Shown here: positions 6,116 through 15,593 of the stretch, in pieces | Layout: the number at the start of each line of letters is the position of its first letter | How positions within the stretch are numbered: position 1 is the first letter of the stretch | Origin: Bradyrhizobium sp. AZCC 2262 | Lineage (GTDB): Bacteria; Pseudomonadota; Alphaproteobacteria; Rhizobiales; Xanthobacteraceae | Reading direction: 5' to 3' | Assembly: GCF_036924535.1 (NCBI RefSeq) | Contig: NZ_JAZHRT010000001.1 | Location: 2,418,001-2,482,000 of the forward strand | DNA length: 64,000 nt | Made by a program: the position numbers and the translations under genes | Notes under the pieces: generated by a model | Told to the model about the DNA's origin: nothing | What the model saw: only the letters and a program-made list of their open reading frames with translations | Database searches by the model: none

Positions 6116-9076
6116 TTAGCCGGCGGACGCGGCTGCAGGTTGCTGCTGTTCAAAGGCCCAGGCATAGTTCATCGCGTCATCCCCTTGTTCGGCAGGGGAA
6201 AGGCCCATATAGGCCCGAACGCCCGCCATGTCAGGTGGCTGAATATGGCCGGCCACAAAGCGGTCAACGATCGACAGGTGGCCTGCGTAGCGTGCCGGAT
6301 TTTGCGCGAAGATCCACTTGCAGGGGTCTGAACAGAAAGTGTAGACGCGCCCGTTGTGCGTAACCTGCCGAGGGGGTGCACCGACCGTCGGGCTACACAC
6401 CGGCAGTTGGCAGATGTTGCACACACTCAAAAGCGTTTCCTGATGTGTGTGGCCGATGGTTCCCCGGCGCACATTCTCGGCGATGGTATGCCAATAGGTG
6501 CCAAATCGGTCGTGCCAGCCGGGGTACTTGGCTTCCAACCACTCACGCTCCGCCACGCTCACGCCTGCATCCGGATTCCACCAGACGGTGGGTCGCTTGA
6601 ACCAGACCCCCAAGTGGTATGAGTGGTGGAGCCAGTCCAATTCTTGCAGGAAAAGCTTCCAATACCACGGACGCTCCAGCCCGAGGTCTCGAAACTGATC
6701 AGTGAATTGTTTGACTATCCAGTCAAGCATAAACTCTTTGAAGGACATCCTGCGATGCTCAAGGGGCGTGTAATAATCCATGGACATGCCCGTCAAAAAG
6801 GCGAAGACACGCCACGAGCGCCAGAACGCCACATCGATCAACCGCTGGGCCTCGGCCTTCTTACCCTGCTGGATCAGCACGCGCAGTGTCGGCTCGCCCT
6901 GCTGAGCGTGGCGGGCTTCGTCGGTTTGGATGCTGGAGATCAGAGCGCCGAATGCTACATCACCTGTCTCCATGGCGTCGGCAGCCATGCCCAAAAATTG
7001 CAGGTTCGTGAATCCGGTTTCCACGGTAAAGGAGAGTTGGAGCGCTGTGGAGACAGCGTCGTTCGAAGTAAACACGTCATCAAAAAAATGACGGATGGCA
7101 ATCACACCCCACTCATTGGTGTGATGGCTTTTGTGCGCCCAGTCGAAGCGCGGCTCTTTGTTGAGCAGGGCGTGAGGAAAGGAGAGCTGAATTTGGCCGT
7201 GGCGCACTTCGTCCAACGTACCGAACAACGCCATGTTACGCCAAGCCGCGGCGCGCCCAAATCGGCCCATGCGAGCCTCACCGATGGAGGCCAGGTACTC
7301 GGGCATTGTGATGGCCCCGTAGTGCAAGATGATCGCGGATTTCCAGCCCGGGTCCAGGTTCTCAAAAAGCCTGGAGCGCACGATAGCTGACCGGACGGAG
7401 TACACCGCGGCGTCCTTCTCGGCCTGATTGCGGACGTACTCACCGTAACTGATCTTGTAAGGCTCATCCCAGGTCCACCAAGCGGCAGCGGGTATGCCAT
7501 GGCTCTGCGAGAGCGCTTCAGGGAAAACTTCTGCCTCTGACACGTACTTGAAGCGCCAATTCATGTCACGGCAGAGGTCGTACCACTCCGAGCGTTCAAG
7601 CTTCGGCTGCCGGCGATCAATTTGTTCGGTGCTTGGAAAGCCAGGAGGCTTGCCGCGCTCGCGAGTCACTCTCCCCTGTGTCGGTAACGTGAACTGAAAA
7701 GTCGCACCGGGGCCGTCATGAGAGGCGGTCCACAAGCGGCCGCCATGCGCTTCAACAATCGACCGGCAGATCGACAGGCCCATTCCCATGCCGCCGGGCT
7801 TGGTGGTGTAGAACGCGTCGAACAGGCGGTCTAAACTGTCCGGGCTCAGTCCAGGGCCGGAATCCTGGACGGTGACGAGCACCCCGCCCGATGCATCTTT
7901 CCTTGTCCCGATCAGCAACTGTCGCGAACCGTCACTTATGCAAGTCATCGCTTCGACGGCGTTGATGATCAAATTGAGCATCACTTGTTGCAGTTGCACC
8001 CGATCGCCTTGAACGAGCGGTAAGCTGTCTCCGAGTTGCGTTTGTACCGAGACTTTGTTCTTCAATACTTCGCCACGGGTCAGGGCGATAATCTCAAGTA
8101 CCGCTTCGTTGATTTTGAACGGATCTTTTCGAGGGGGCGCCTTCTTATAGAGGTCTCGAATCCGCTCGATGAAGTCGGTGGCTTGGGTGCCGGCGTCGAC
8201 GACACGACTGAGCGCCTGCCGCACTTCCTCCAGTGCTGGAGGCCGCTTGCCAAGCCAGTTGAACGCGGCCTCGGCACTGCCGACTGCCACCGCGATTGGC
8301 TGCTTGATTTCATGAGCAATGGACGCCGCTAGCTGCCCCATTGTGGCGACGCGATTGACATGCGCTAGCCCTGTCTGCGCCTCATGCAACGCTGCCGAAG
8401 CCTGCGTTAATTGGGCGGTCCGCTCCGCGACACGTTGTTCGAGTTCCTCATTGAGTCGCGCGATTTCAGCCTTCGCTCGCTTCAGTGTGGCGGTTTCGAT
8501 AATGTCCCAACCGCCAGATCGCCTTGCGATGGCAAACTGGTGCGTGCGCACCGTATCCAGGATTTCAAAAGGTCCGCACTCGCTAAGTGGGTACGTGCAA
8601 AGCACGGAGAGGCGCTGGTCGCCGATAAGCCCGTTGATACTCTCTTCGAGTTTGCAAAAATGTGCCCAATCCTTGTTGGTGAGCCAGCTCGTATCCCCAG
8701 TCACCCGCACACCCGTATAGCCCTTGCCCGATGTGCTAACGAGTTTCTCCTGCATCGTGGCTGCTACTCGTTTATCGTCAAAGGTGCCGCCCTGGAGAAA
8801 CAAGTCGCGCGAAGCTATGATTTCTATGCTGGACTTCGCCAAACAATGATCAAGATCGGGCACTACCTTTTGTAGAGCCCGCCTTGCCTGTTCAATTGTC
8901 AAGGGCTCAGCGACGATCCACAGGCAGTACTCCCCCCGCTCCAAACCCAACTTGCAGTATGAGACCAACGCGTCGAGGAGATCCTCTTTCGTCTCATAGA
9001 AGAGACAAAAGTGGCCGCCCCACGACACCATATCGCCAACGGCGTCGATTCCGCTCTTCGGTATGTCGATTGCCAT
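6116..9076 (-). CDS. MEDS-domain histidine kinase fused to monooxygenase hydroxylase alpha subunit (TmoA-like)
   Basis: A 986-residue single frame. Residues about 20-190 form a MEDS sensory domain (GHFCLFYETKEDLLDALV, LERGEYCLWI). A short coiled coil (195-240) leads to a complete histidine kinase core: His255 in SIAHEIKQP, N-box LNLIINAVEAM (368-378), DSGPGL (405-410), GMGLSICRSIV, ending near residue 466. A Met-free linker follows, then a full TmoA-type hydroxylase (about 495-986) with every diiron ligand by T4MO alignment: Glu593, Glu623, His626, Glu686, Glu720, His723, plus the gate Thr690. The first gene of operon A-B-C-D-E. An in-frame GTG at 7669 just after AGGGGAGA could also start a free 517-residue hydroxylase. 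The fusion is read directly; its function is inference. Confidence 0.85.
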   Translation of the reverse strand: MAIDIPKSGIDAVGDMVSWGGHFCLFYETKEDLLDALVSYCKLGLERGEYCLWIVAEPLTIEQARRALQKVVPDLDHCLAKSSIEIIASRDLFLQGGTFDDKRVAATMQEKLVSTSGKGYTGVRVTGDTSWLTNKDWAHFCKLEESINGLIGDQRLSVLCTYPLSECGPFEILDTVRTHQFAIARRSGGWDIIETATLKRAKAEIARLNEELEQRVAERTAQLTQASAALHEAQTGLAHVNRVATMGQLAASIAHEIKQPIAVAVGSAEAAFNWLGKRPPALEEVRQALSRVVDAGTQATDFIERIRDLYKKAPPRKDPFKINEAVLEIIALTRGEVLKNKVSVQTQLGDSLPLVQGDRVQLQQVMLNLIINAVEAMTCISDGSRQLLIGTRKDASGGVLVTVQDSGPGLSPDSLDRLFDAFYTTKPGGMGMGLSICRSIVEAHGGRLWTASHDGPGATFQFTLPTQGRVTRERGKPPGFPSTEQIDRRQPKLERSEWYDLCRDMNWRFKYVSEAEVFPEALSQSHGIPAAAWWTWDEPYKISYGEYVRNQAEKDAAVYSVRSAIVRSRLFENLDPGWKSAIILHYGAITMPEYLASIGEARMGRFGRAAAWRNMALFGTLDEVRHGQIQLSFPHALLNKEPRFDWAHKSHHTNEWGVIAIRHFFDDVFTSNDAVSTALQLSFTVETGFTNLQFLGMAADAMETGDVAFGALISSIQTDEARHAQQGEPTLRVLIQQGKKAEAQRLIDVAFWRSWRVFAFLTGMSMDYYTPLEHRRMSFKEFMLDWIVKQFTDQFRDLGLERPWYWKLFLQELDWLHHSYHLGVWFKRPTVWWNPDAGVSVAEREWLEAKYPGWHDRFGTYWHTIAENVRRGTIGHTHQETLLSVCNICQLPVCSPTVGAPPRQVTHNGRVYTFCSDPCKWIFAQNPARYAGHLSIVDRFVAGHIQPPDMAGVRAYMGLSPAEQGDDAMNYAWAFEQQQPAAASAG

Positions 9077-9715
9077 CGGGTCGTCCTCCGCTCTTCAGCT
9101 GAATAACGGCGAGGAGACAAACGCGCCTTTGCATGCAAACAAATTCGGAATCCCGTCCACGGCATACTGTCAATGAGTGCGTCAAATCGGGCGGCGAGAT
9201 CCTGAAGGAGCGCGACGATCTGGGGAAGGATCGCGCCTAAGAGGTGCGTCCGCATCGAGCCACGCACAGTTCCCTCCGTGGGCAAATTCCAGCTCCAACG
9301 AGTTCTGGGATGCCACGGCGGACTACTGGTCATTTTGTCGCAGATTAACAAATTTTCGGCGACCCAACCAGTGCTGGCCGAGCGGTTCCACGAAATAAGA
9401 GCAGGCCGTCAATGGCGCATCCAATGTCGACTTTCCGATGGTAAGATGTACGCTATCGCCAAAGTTGGATCGGAACGCTTCAATTCATTGGTTGGGCGAT
9501 TCTGTCAGGATCAATCGCTGCCGTTCAAGGGTGACGCCCACAACAAGGGCCCTTCGAACCTGAGTGGGATCTGCGCCTGCTCCTTGCGCTAGATTCATGA
9601 TACGTCGCACGAGGCAGAACCGACGCGCGCCGAAAGGAGATTGGTATGTAACTTGAGGACAAGCGTGACGGTTAAATAGTCTCTGCGCGGATACTGGACA
9701 CGAGATCAGCCACAA
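9077..9715. other. 640-base divergent intergenic region between the monooxygenase operon and the kinase gene
   Basis: Short frames exist on both strands, but none has a recognisable domain or a good ribosome binding site. This stretch must hold the promoters of the minus-strand monooxygenase operon (start 9076) and probably of the plus-strand kinase-regulator pair (start 9716). I could not assign a sigma-54 or FixJ-type site with confidence. Confidence 0.4.
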
Positions 9716-11920
9716 ATGACTCGTTTGAAGTCCAAGTCGAAGAAGAAAACGCGGACGGTAATCGGACGCTCAGATGCAACGCGCCAAAGGGGGCGATATT
9801 CCAAGAAAAAGATTGTGGTCGATGATCGCCACGTAGATTCCTCTAAACTGAGCGGAATTCGGCAGGGCCAAGGGGAGCCTTGGGACCAAGGCGGCCTAAC
9901 GCCCGAGCGGATCCGCAGCGTAAAGAAAAACATTATGGCTCAACGACGAGCCCAACGTCGTCGCATGGACGAGGTTAGAACCGCTTCGGAAGCCCTTTCG
10001 CACGAAATAGAGCAGTATAAACAAGTTCTGGACCGATCGCGGTTGCACCTCGAGGTCCTGCATAAATTGCCCGCGGTCGCATGGACGGTTACGCGGCATG
10101 GCAGCTGTGACTTTGTGAATCAATTCTACCTGGATGCGACCGGCCTATCGGCGGATTATTGCACGGCGCCGCTCAAAACGGGGAGAAAGACTCCGAGCGA
10201 TCTTCCGCCCTTTCTTTCCGTTTTGCATCCGGACCATCAGGAACGTGTGTCCCAAATATTTTGGGACGGCGTCCGATCAGGCGGAGGCTGGACGTTTGAG
10301 GCACCGTTTCTTCATGCAGACGGTTCCTATCATTGGCACTTTGATCGTGCGGTCCCGGTGCGGGACGCCCAAGGCAAGGTTCTCCGGTTCGTCGGCTCTA
10401 GTTCCGATATCCAGGAGTTGAGGTCGGAGAGGGACTCGTTGGTAGACAGGGAGAGACGCCTTCTCGCAATCATCGATGGTAGCCCCAACCCGATCTTTCT
10501 TAAGGACCCTGATGGTCGCTTTTTGCTGGTCAACAGAGAATTTGAAAGGATCACCGGCGTCTCCCGCGATCAGATTATTGGTAAAACTGAGGATGGCCTA
10601 TCTAGATTGCGCGAGGCGGGCGCGCTTCGAACGAACGATCGAGAAGTGCCTCTGTCGGGCGAGGTGATGCTCGAGGAGCTTGCTACAACCGATATGGGTA
10701 CACGCTGGGGCGCAGTTCAAAAGTTCCCAATCGTCGATGGGGACGGTCGAATCTATGCGACCGCTCACTTCACGACGGATGTCACAGCACACAAAAGAAC
10801 GGAGGAGCACCTCCGCCTGGCCGAGGACCAAACGCGGTCGATTTTGGATTCCTCCCTCGACGCTGTCATCACGATTGATGCACGTGATACAATTACCGGC
10901 TGGAGCAAAAGCGCCGAAGACATATTTGGATGGTCTTGCGAGGAAGCGGTCGGCAAGCGAATCGTGGATACGATCATCCCCATGCAGTATCGCGAGGCTC
11001 ATTCGCGAGGGTGTGAGCATTTTCTCGCTACCGGCGAAGGCCCGATACTAAACAGACGCATCGAAATAACGGCGCTCCATAGGGCTGGACATGAATTCCC
11101 CGTCGAGCTGACTGTCACGGCTATTCGGCTGGAATCTTGGCACTTCACCGCCTTTGTGCGCGACTTGACGGATAAGAGACGAGTAGAGGAGGCGCTACGC
11201 GGAGCGCGGGAAGAGCTGACCCGGGTGAACCGTCTTACCGCGATGGGGCAGCTGTCTGCGTCCATCGCTCACGAGATCAACCAACCTCTGACGGCCATTG
11301 CGGCCAATAGCGATACGTGCCTCCACTGGTTGAGCACGGAGGAGCCGGATCTCACCAAAGCGAGGGCAGCTGCCCAGCGGTTGGCCAAGGACGCGCGACG
11401 CGCGAGCGAGATAATCACCCGCATAAAGGCGTTGATGAACAAAACCCCGGTTGAAAAGGCCCCGCTCGATATTATGGACGCGATTCGTGATGTCATGAAG
11501 CTAACGCAAGGGGAATTTCGCAAGCATCGCATTACGACGCTTGCGGATCTGCACGAGTTGGTTCCGCGGATCAACGGCGACCGTGTCCAATTGGAGCAAG
11601 TCATTCTGAATCTCGTATTGAACAGTATCGAATCAATGATGCTTGTGGAGGATCGTCCAAGGACCCTTTCGATAAGGTCTCGGGTGCTGGATGACAGAAT
11701 GGTTGAGATCTCATTCCACGACACTGGCGTTGGACTCGATTCGACCGTGGCCGATCGACTCTTCGATGCGTTCTTCACGACGAAACACAATGGAACGGGT
11801 ATGGGCTTGGCAATTTGTCGTTCGATAATCGAAGCCCACGACGGACAGATTTCGGCGACCCCAGGTGCTCCATTTGGCGCAGTTTTCCAATTCAGCTTAC
11901 CCGTTGCAGATAGACCATGA
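9716..11920 (+). CDS. multi-PAS sensor histidine kinase
   Basis: A 734-residue cytoplasmic kinase with no membrane segment. The basic N-terminus is followed by a helical segment (about 80-110) and three PAS/PAC domains: about 115-235 (AVAWTVTRHGSCDFVNQFYL), 245-365 (PNPIFLKDPDGRFLLVN) and 375-490 (DAVITIDARDTITGWSKSAE). The kinase core has His519 in SIAHEINQPLTA, N-box LEQVILNLVLNSIESM, DTGVGL and GTGMGLAICRSII. No FixL-type heme-binding His is obvious. The stop overlaps the start of the FixJ-type regulator (ATGA), a strong sign that they are partners. The kinase core closely resembles the one fused to the hydroxylase. Confidence 0.9.
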   Translation: MTRLKSKSKKKTRTVIGRSDATRQRGRYSKKKIVVDDRHVDSSKLSGIRQGQGEPWDQGGLTPERIRSVKKNIMAQRRAQRRRMDEVRTASEALSHEIEQYKQVLDRSRLHLEVLHKLPAVAWTVTRHGSCDFVNQFYLDATGLSADYCTAPLKTGRKTPSDLPPFLSVLHPDHQERVSQIFWDGVRSGGGWTFEAPFLHADGSYHWHFDRAVPVRDAQGKVLRFVGSSSDIQELRSERDSLVDRERRLLAIIDGSPNPIFLKDPDGRFLLVNREFERITGVSRDQIIGKTEDGLSRLREAGALRTNDREVPLSGEVMLEELATTDMGTRWGAVQKFPIVDGDGRIYATAHFTTDVTAHKRTEEHLRLAEDQTRSILDSSLDAVITIDARDTITGWSKSAEDIFGWSCEEAVGKRIVDTIIPMQYREAHSRGCEHFLATGEGPILNRRIEITALHRAGHEFPVELTVTAIRLESWHFTAFVRDLTDKRRVEEALRGAREELTRVNRLTAMGQLSASIAHEINQPLTAIAANSDTCLHWLSTEEPDLTKARAAAQRLAKDARRASEIITRIKALMNKTPVEKAPLDIMDAIRDVMKLTQGEFRKHRITTLADLHELVPRINGDRVQLEQVILNLVLNSIESMMLVEDRPRTLSIRSRVLDDRMVEISFHDTGVGLDSTVADRLFDAFFTTKHNGTGMGLAICRSIIEAHDGQISATPGAPFGAVFQFSLPVADRP

Positions 11921-12648
11921 ATGACAGTGACCAGCCCATCGTTGCCGTCATAGACGATGACGAATCCGTCCGCGAAAGTTTGGGTGCACTTCTGGAAACT
12001 ATCTCCTTGAAGGTCGCGCTCTTCAAGTCAGTTGAGGCGTTTTTGGGCGCCAACCCTCCGGTACTACCGAGCTGTATCGTTCTGGATGTAAGACTTCCAG
12101 GAGCAAGCGGCTTCGAGCTGCAAAAACAGCTAGTCGCAGCTCACGTCGATACGCCGATTGTATTCATTACCGGCCATGGAGATATCCCGATGTCGGTACG
12201 GGCCATGAAAGCAGGTGCAATAGAGTTCTTGTCAAAACCTTTCCGGGAGCAAGAGCTACTCGACGCGGTACGCCAAGGGATCGAACGCCACCGTGCGCTC
12301 GCCGCGCAACGACGCGCCTCGGCGCAAATCCACGAGCGATTTGCGGGCTTGACCGATCGCGAAAAGGAAATCATGACCTTGCTTGCAAAGGGGCGCGTAA
12401 GCAAGCAGATTGCCGGCCAACTTGGCGTCAGCGAAGTGACTGTCCGCGTTCATCGTAACCAAATCATGCAAAAAATGGGCGCTCGCTCGCTGGCGGATTT
12501 GGTACGAATTGCGGACCGGCTCAAGACGGATGACGAAAACTCCTTGGACCCGGTCGCTGAAGGCCCCTACGATGAGCTGCCCCGCACGAGCCGCACAGCG
12601 AAGCACGTCACAAGGAAACAGAAGGGACGCGGCAATCTGGCGAAGTAA
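11917..12648 (+). CDS. FixJ/StyR/TodT-type response regulator
   Basis: A 243-residue regulator translationally coupled to the kinase gene before it. Receiver: DDDES pocket, Asp58 in VLDVRLPG, Thr in FITGHGD, Lys in FLSKPF. LuxR-type HTH: LTDREKEIMTLLAKG, KQIAGQLGVSEVTVRVHR, KMGARSLADLV. About 35 basic residues trail the HTH. Regulators of this type activate aromatic and alkene oxygenase operons in other bacteria (TodT, StyR, TmoT), so the minus-strand monooxygenase operon is the natural candidate target (inference). Confidence 0.92.
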   Translation: MNDSDQPIVAVIDDDESVRESLGALLETISLKVALFKSVEAFLGANPPVLPSCIVLDVRLPGASGFELQKQLVAAHVDTPIVFITGHGDIPMSVRAMKAGAIEFLSKPFREQELLDAVRQGIERHRALAAQRRASAQIHERFAGLTDREKEIMTLLAKGRVSKQIAGQLGVSEVTVRVHRNQIMQKMGARSLADLVRIADRLKTDDENSLDPVAEGPYDELPRTSRTAKHVTRKQKGRGNLAK

Positions 12649-13010
12649 CTCTCTGACCATCCCCGGGTAACCCATCGATGTGATTGCGGTGCGTTCCTCT
12701 CCGACCCCGTCACAGGCCTTGGATGGCTCCTCCATCTGGCGACACATTTTGCCCGGACTGCCTCGGCTTCGCGTCGCGCTCCCAATGAGTCCACCGCCAG
12801 GCCCCACGGGTCCGCGTCAGCTGATGAACTGAGGCCGGCGTTTTGCTTATGGCGGATAAGCGAAGTGGCGCGGGTTCTGAACTCGATCGTAGTTTGCCTA
12901 AACGATACGAAAGGGCTTTCCTCTCATTGTTTATTTACGACCACAAAATGGTGGGTACCGAAAGCCGGCTATGCGAGTTAAGTCAAGAGCTCCGAACATG
13001 GAGAACTCCG

Positions 13011-13448
13011 TTGAATACACTGCAGCTAATAGCAATCGTAGATGACGACGAGAACGTGTTGATAGCGATGCAGGGACTCGTCGAAACATTTGGTTACCGA
13101 ACTGCTGCCTTCGGCTCAGCGAACGAATTTCTGACGTCGGATGCGATAAATGATGCCGCCTGTCTGATCGTCGATGTGCAAATGCCTCAACTGAGCGGGA
13201 TCGAGCTTTTTCACACGCTCACGGCGACCAGATATCCGATGCCTGCGATATTCATCGCGGCCAATCCGAATCCCAAGGCCGAAAAGCGACTGCTCGAAGA
13301 AGGAGCGATCGCCTATTTGGCCAAACCTGTTAGAACGGAGGCCCTGCGTGCAAGCCTCCGTATGACAGCGCATCGAGCACCAGGGAGTGACAGTCATGAC
13401 AACGATTGGCGAAACTGCCCAATCCGCAAGCCGCATCAGCACCGCTGA
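13011..13448 (+). CDS. single-domain receiver protein with altered switch residue
   Basis: A CheY-like protein of 145 residues if started at TTG 13011, which has GGAGAA 6 bases upstream; earlier in-frame ATGs (such as 12948) add residues outside the receiver fold. Asp55 lies in LIVDVQMPQ and Lys in YLAKPV. The conserved Thr/Ser of strand beta-4 is Ala here (IFIAANP, against IFITAYS in the 3727 paralogue), which should weaken the normal phosphorylation switch. The last 17 or so codons overlap the next regulator gene. Upstream 12649-13010 holds no other gene I can support. Confidence 0.72.
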   Translation: MNTLQLIAIVDDDENVLIAMQGLVETFGYRTAAFGSANEFLTSDAINDAACLIVDVQMPQLSGIELFHTLTATRYPMPAIFIAANPNPKAEKRLLEEGAIAYLAKPVRTEALRASLRMTAHRAPGSDSHDNDWRNCPIRKPHQHR

Positions 13449-14082
13449 AGTCATTGTTCAGCCCATGGTCTACGTCGTTGACGATGATCGTCTCATCCGC
13501 GAGACGCTCAGCAGCCTGTTTCGATCGGTTGGCTTGCAAGTTCGGCTATTTGAGTCCGCTCAGGAATTATTGCGATCTAAACTGGAGGATGCTCCCAGTT
13601 GTCTCGTTCTCGACATCAGAATGCCACGTCTGAGCGGCTTTGATCTTCAAGCTGAATTGGCTAAGTCCAATATTTGGATCCCAATTATCTTTCTGACCGG
13701 GCACGGGGATATTTCAACGTCGGTAAGGGCGATGAAGGCTGGCGCGGTCGACTTTCTGACCAAGCCTTTCCGCGAGCAGGAGATGCTTGATGCGGTTACT
13801 GCCGCGCTCGAACGCGATCAAAAACGGTGCAACGAAGAGCGAGCCAACTCGGGTCTCCGAGATCGGTTCTCCATATTAAGCGTCCGCGAGCGCCAGATTA
13901 TGGCATTGGTGACGGGCGGCCTTATGAACAAGCAGGTCGCGAACAAGATCGGTTTAGCCCAGCAGACAGTGAAGATCCATCGGGGCAATCTCATGCGAAA
14001 AATGCACGCTAAATCGCTGGCCGATCTAGTTCTGATGGCAGAAAATCTCGGGATCCGTGGACGGGAGAAAGAGGAGAGCTAA
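13396..14082 (+). CDS. FixJ-type response regulator
   Basis: A 228-residue regulator starting at ATG 13396, preferred over GTG 13387 because AGGGAG lies 8 bases before the ATG. Receiver: VVDDDRL pocket, Asp73 in [11 protein letters not shown], Thr in FLTGHGD, Lys in FLTKPF. The HTH ([42 protein letters not shown]) matches NodW/NwsB/FixJ-type proteins of rhizobia. It overlaps the receiver gene in front by 53 bases, so the two are probably one transcript. Its cognate kinase could be either kinase in this region. Confidence 0.9.
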   Translation: MTTIGETAQSASRISTAEVIVQPMVYVVDDDRLIRETLSSLFRSVGLQVRLFESAQELLRSKLEDAPSCLVLDIRMPRLSGFDLQAELAKSNIWIPIIFLTGHGDISTSVRAMKAGAVDFLTKPFREQEMLDAVTAALERDQKRCNEERANSGLRDRFSILSVRERQIMALVTGGLMNKQVANKIGLAQQTVKIHRGNLMRKMHAKSLADLVLMAENLGIRGREKEES

Positions 14083-14465
14083 GCGGTAGCTGGTAGGTCG
14101 GGGCGCTCCGCCAACGCGGCGATAACAGGTCATGGCGTGGGCAGCAGAGACATCGTTGTCATTCCTAGAGCAGCACCTGTCTGGTGCGGAGCGGAAAGAT
14201 AATCTTTTCTCATCGGGGGCTCCAGTCTGTCACAGTAGACAGTTCAACCAAATCGCTTCCACCACTAAATGGATCGTGCGACCGACCGCTAGCTTTCAGG
14301 AGCGCTGATCCCTGCCGGAAAAAGAGCTGGATCCTGAGATGCCGCCTCTTTCGGGCGTTCCCTCCTCATCACTTAGGCCGCATCATTGCTAATCTGAGAC
14401 GCGCTCGCTGATGACGCTCGTGCGGCGTTGCTTCACCTGGTTCAATTTGGCGTCGATCTGTGCAT

Positions 14466-14479
14466 TTGACACAGTTCAA
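14466..14479. promoter_or_regulatory. FixK/FNR-like box upstream of the crotonase gene
   Basis: TTGAC-ACAG-TTCAA resembles the TTGAT-N4-ATCAA consensus of FNR/FixK proteins with one mismatch in the second half, and is symmetric as TTTGA-N6-TCAAA. It lies 137 bases before the ATG at 14616, within a 533-base region (14083-14615) in which I see no gene. Rhizobia use FixK boxes for micro-oxic control. Chance occurrence is possible. Confidence 0.35.
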
Positions 14480-14615
14480 AAGTGTTTATGGTCGAGCACC
14501 ACAAATCGAAAAAAATTCGAGCAATCCAGGTCAATTCATCTGCGCATGAGATCGTTAGGCTTGCGCGCGGGCCTGGTGGCCCATCTGCAAATTCGAAACT
14601 GGATGGAGTTTCACC

Positions 14616-15374
14616 ATGTCCCGCTTTGACGCCTATCGCGACAGATTCCCTAATGCTCGCCTGAACCGTTCGAAAACAGGCGTGATGGAAGTGGCGCTTC
14701 ACACCGATGGTGGCACGGTGGTGTTCAACGGCCATACCCATGAACAATTCGTCGACCTGTTTCATGCGATCGCCTCCGATCCCGATAACCGCGTCGTCAT
14801 CCTGACCGGCAGCGGCGCAGCGTTTATGGAGTCTATCAGCCTAGAGGGCTTCGACTTCTTTACTCCGCGAGGCTACGACAAGATCTATAGCGAGGGCAAA
14901 AAAGTTCTCATGAACATCCTCGACATCGAAGTGCCGCTCATTGCTGCGGTGAATGGCCCGGTGCGGCTGCACTCGGAATACATCCTGCTCTCCGATATTG
15001 TCCTGGCCACTCCGTCGACCGTTTTTCAGGATAAGCCACACTTCGAATTTGGCATCGTTCCCGGGGATGGCGTCCATCTGCTGTGGCCAGAAGTGATTGG
15101 CACGGTACGGGGCCGTTACTTCCTATTGACCCGCCAGGAGCTCGATGCGCAAACGGCCAAAGAATGGGGCGCAATCAACGAAATTGTGCCGGCCGACAAG
15201 CTGCTTGCCCGCGCCCGCGATATTGCCGAAGAGCTCGCGAAGCTGCCGCGGCTCACCACGCGGTACACACGCATCGCGCTGACCCAGAAACTGCGACGCA
15301 TCATCGACGAGGGCGTCGGATACGGGCTTGCATTGGAGGGCATTAGCGCTGCCGACGTCGCGCGGGCCAAATGA
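14616..15374 (+). CDS. enoyl-CoA hydratase/isomerase (crotonase) family protein
   Basis: A 252-residue protein of crotonase length. The N-terminal beta strands (VMEVALHTDGGTVVFNG), the expected VVILTGSGAAFM block and LIAAVNGPVRLHSEYILLSDIVLA place it in the superfamily. The oxyanion-hole and acid positions are not textbook: the segment normally reading GxGxxLxxxxD is altered (GPVRLHSEY), so it may act as a hydrolase or isomerase rather than a hydratase. ATG 14616 has GGATGGAG upstream. It stands alone, 219 bases before hemA. Confidence 0.8.
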   Translation: MSRFDAYRDRFPNARLNRSKTGVMEVALHTDGGTVVFNGHTHEQFVDLFHAIASDPDNRVVILTGSGAAFMESISLEGFDFFTPRGYDKIYSEGKKVLMNILDIEVPLIAAVNGPVRLHSEYILLSDIVLATPSTVFQDKPHFEFGIVPGDGVHLLWPEVIGTVRGRYFLLTRQELDAQTAKEWGAINEIVPADKLLARARDIAEELAKLPRLTTRYTRIALTQKLRRIIDEGVGYGLALEGISAADVARAK

Positions 15375-15593
15375 GCAAGATGCCGAGGTCGGCGGCATCG
15401 CGCAGGCTTGAGTTAGGAGGTTCGGCCCGCGGGCATTGCGCAATCTCCGCGAAGTCCGAGCAATGCGGCAACAGACGGCATACTCTAGCTGGAATACCGT
15501 GCCGGTTGGGTAGCTTCGCTCCTACCGTTGGCCCGAATAGCATCGGCGAGGAGCATAGGTTGAACCTGCATCGATTCCAGGTCTGGGTGCACC

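Noticed and set aside
9278..9592. 104-codon plus-strand frame in the divergent gap
   Set aside because: No ribosome binding site or domain, and it sits in the expected promoter region.
9716..11920. Naming the kinase FixL
   Set aside because: Its PAS domains lack an obvious heme-binding His/Arg pattern, and three PAS units differ from FixL, so no symbol was given.
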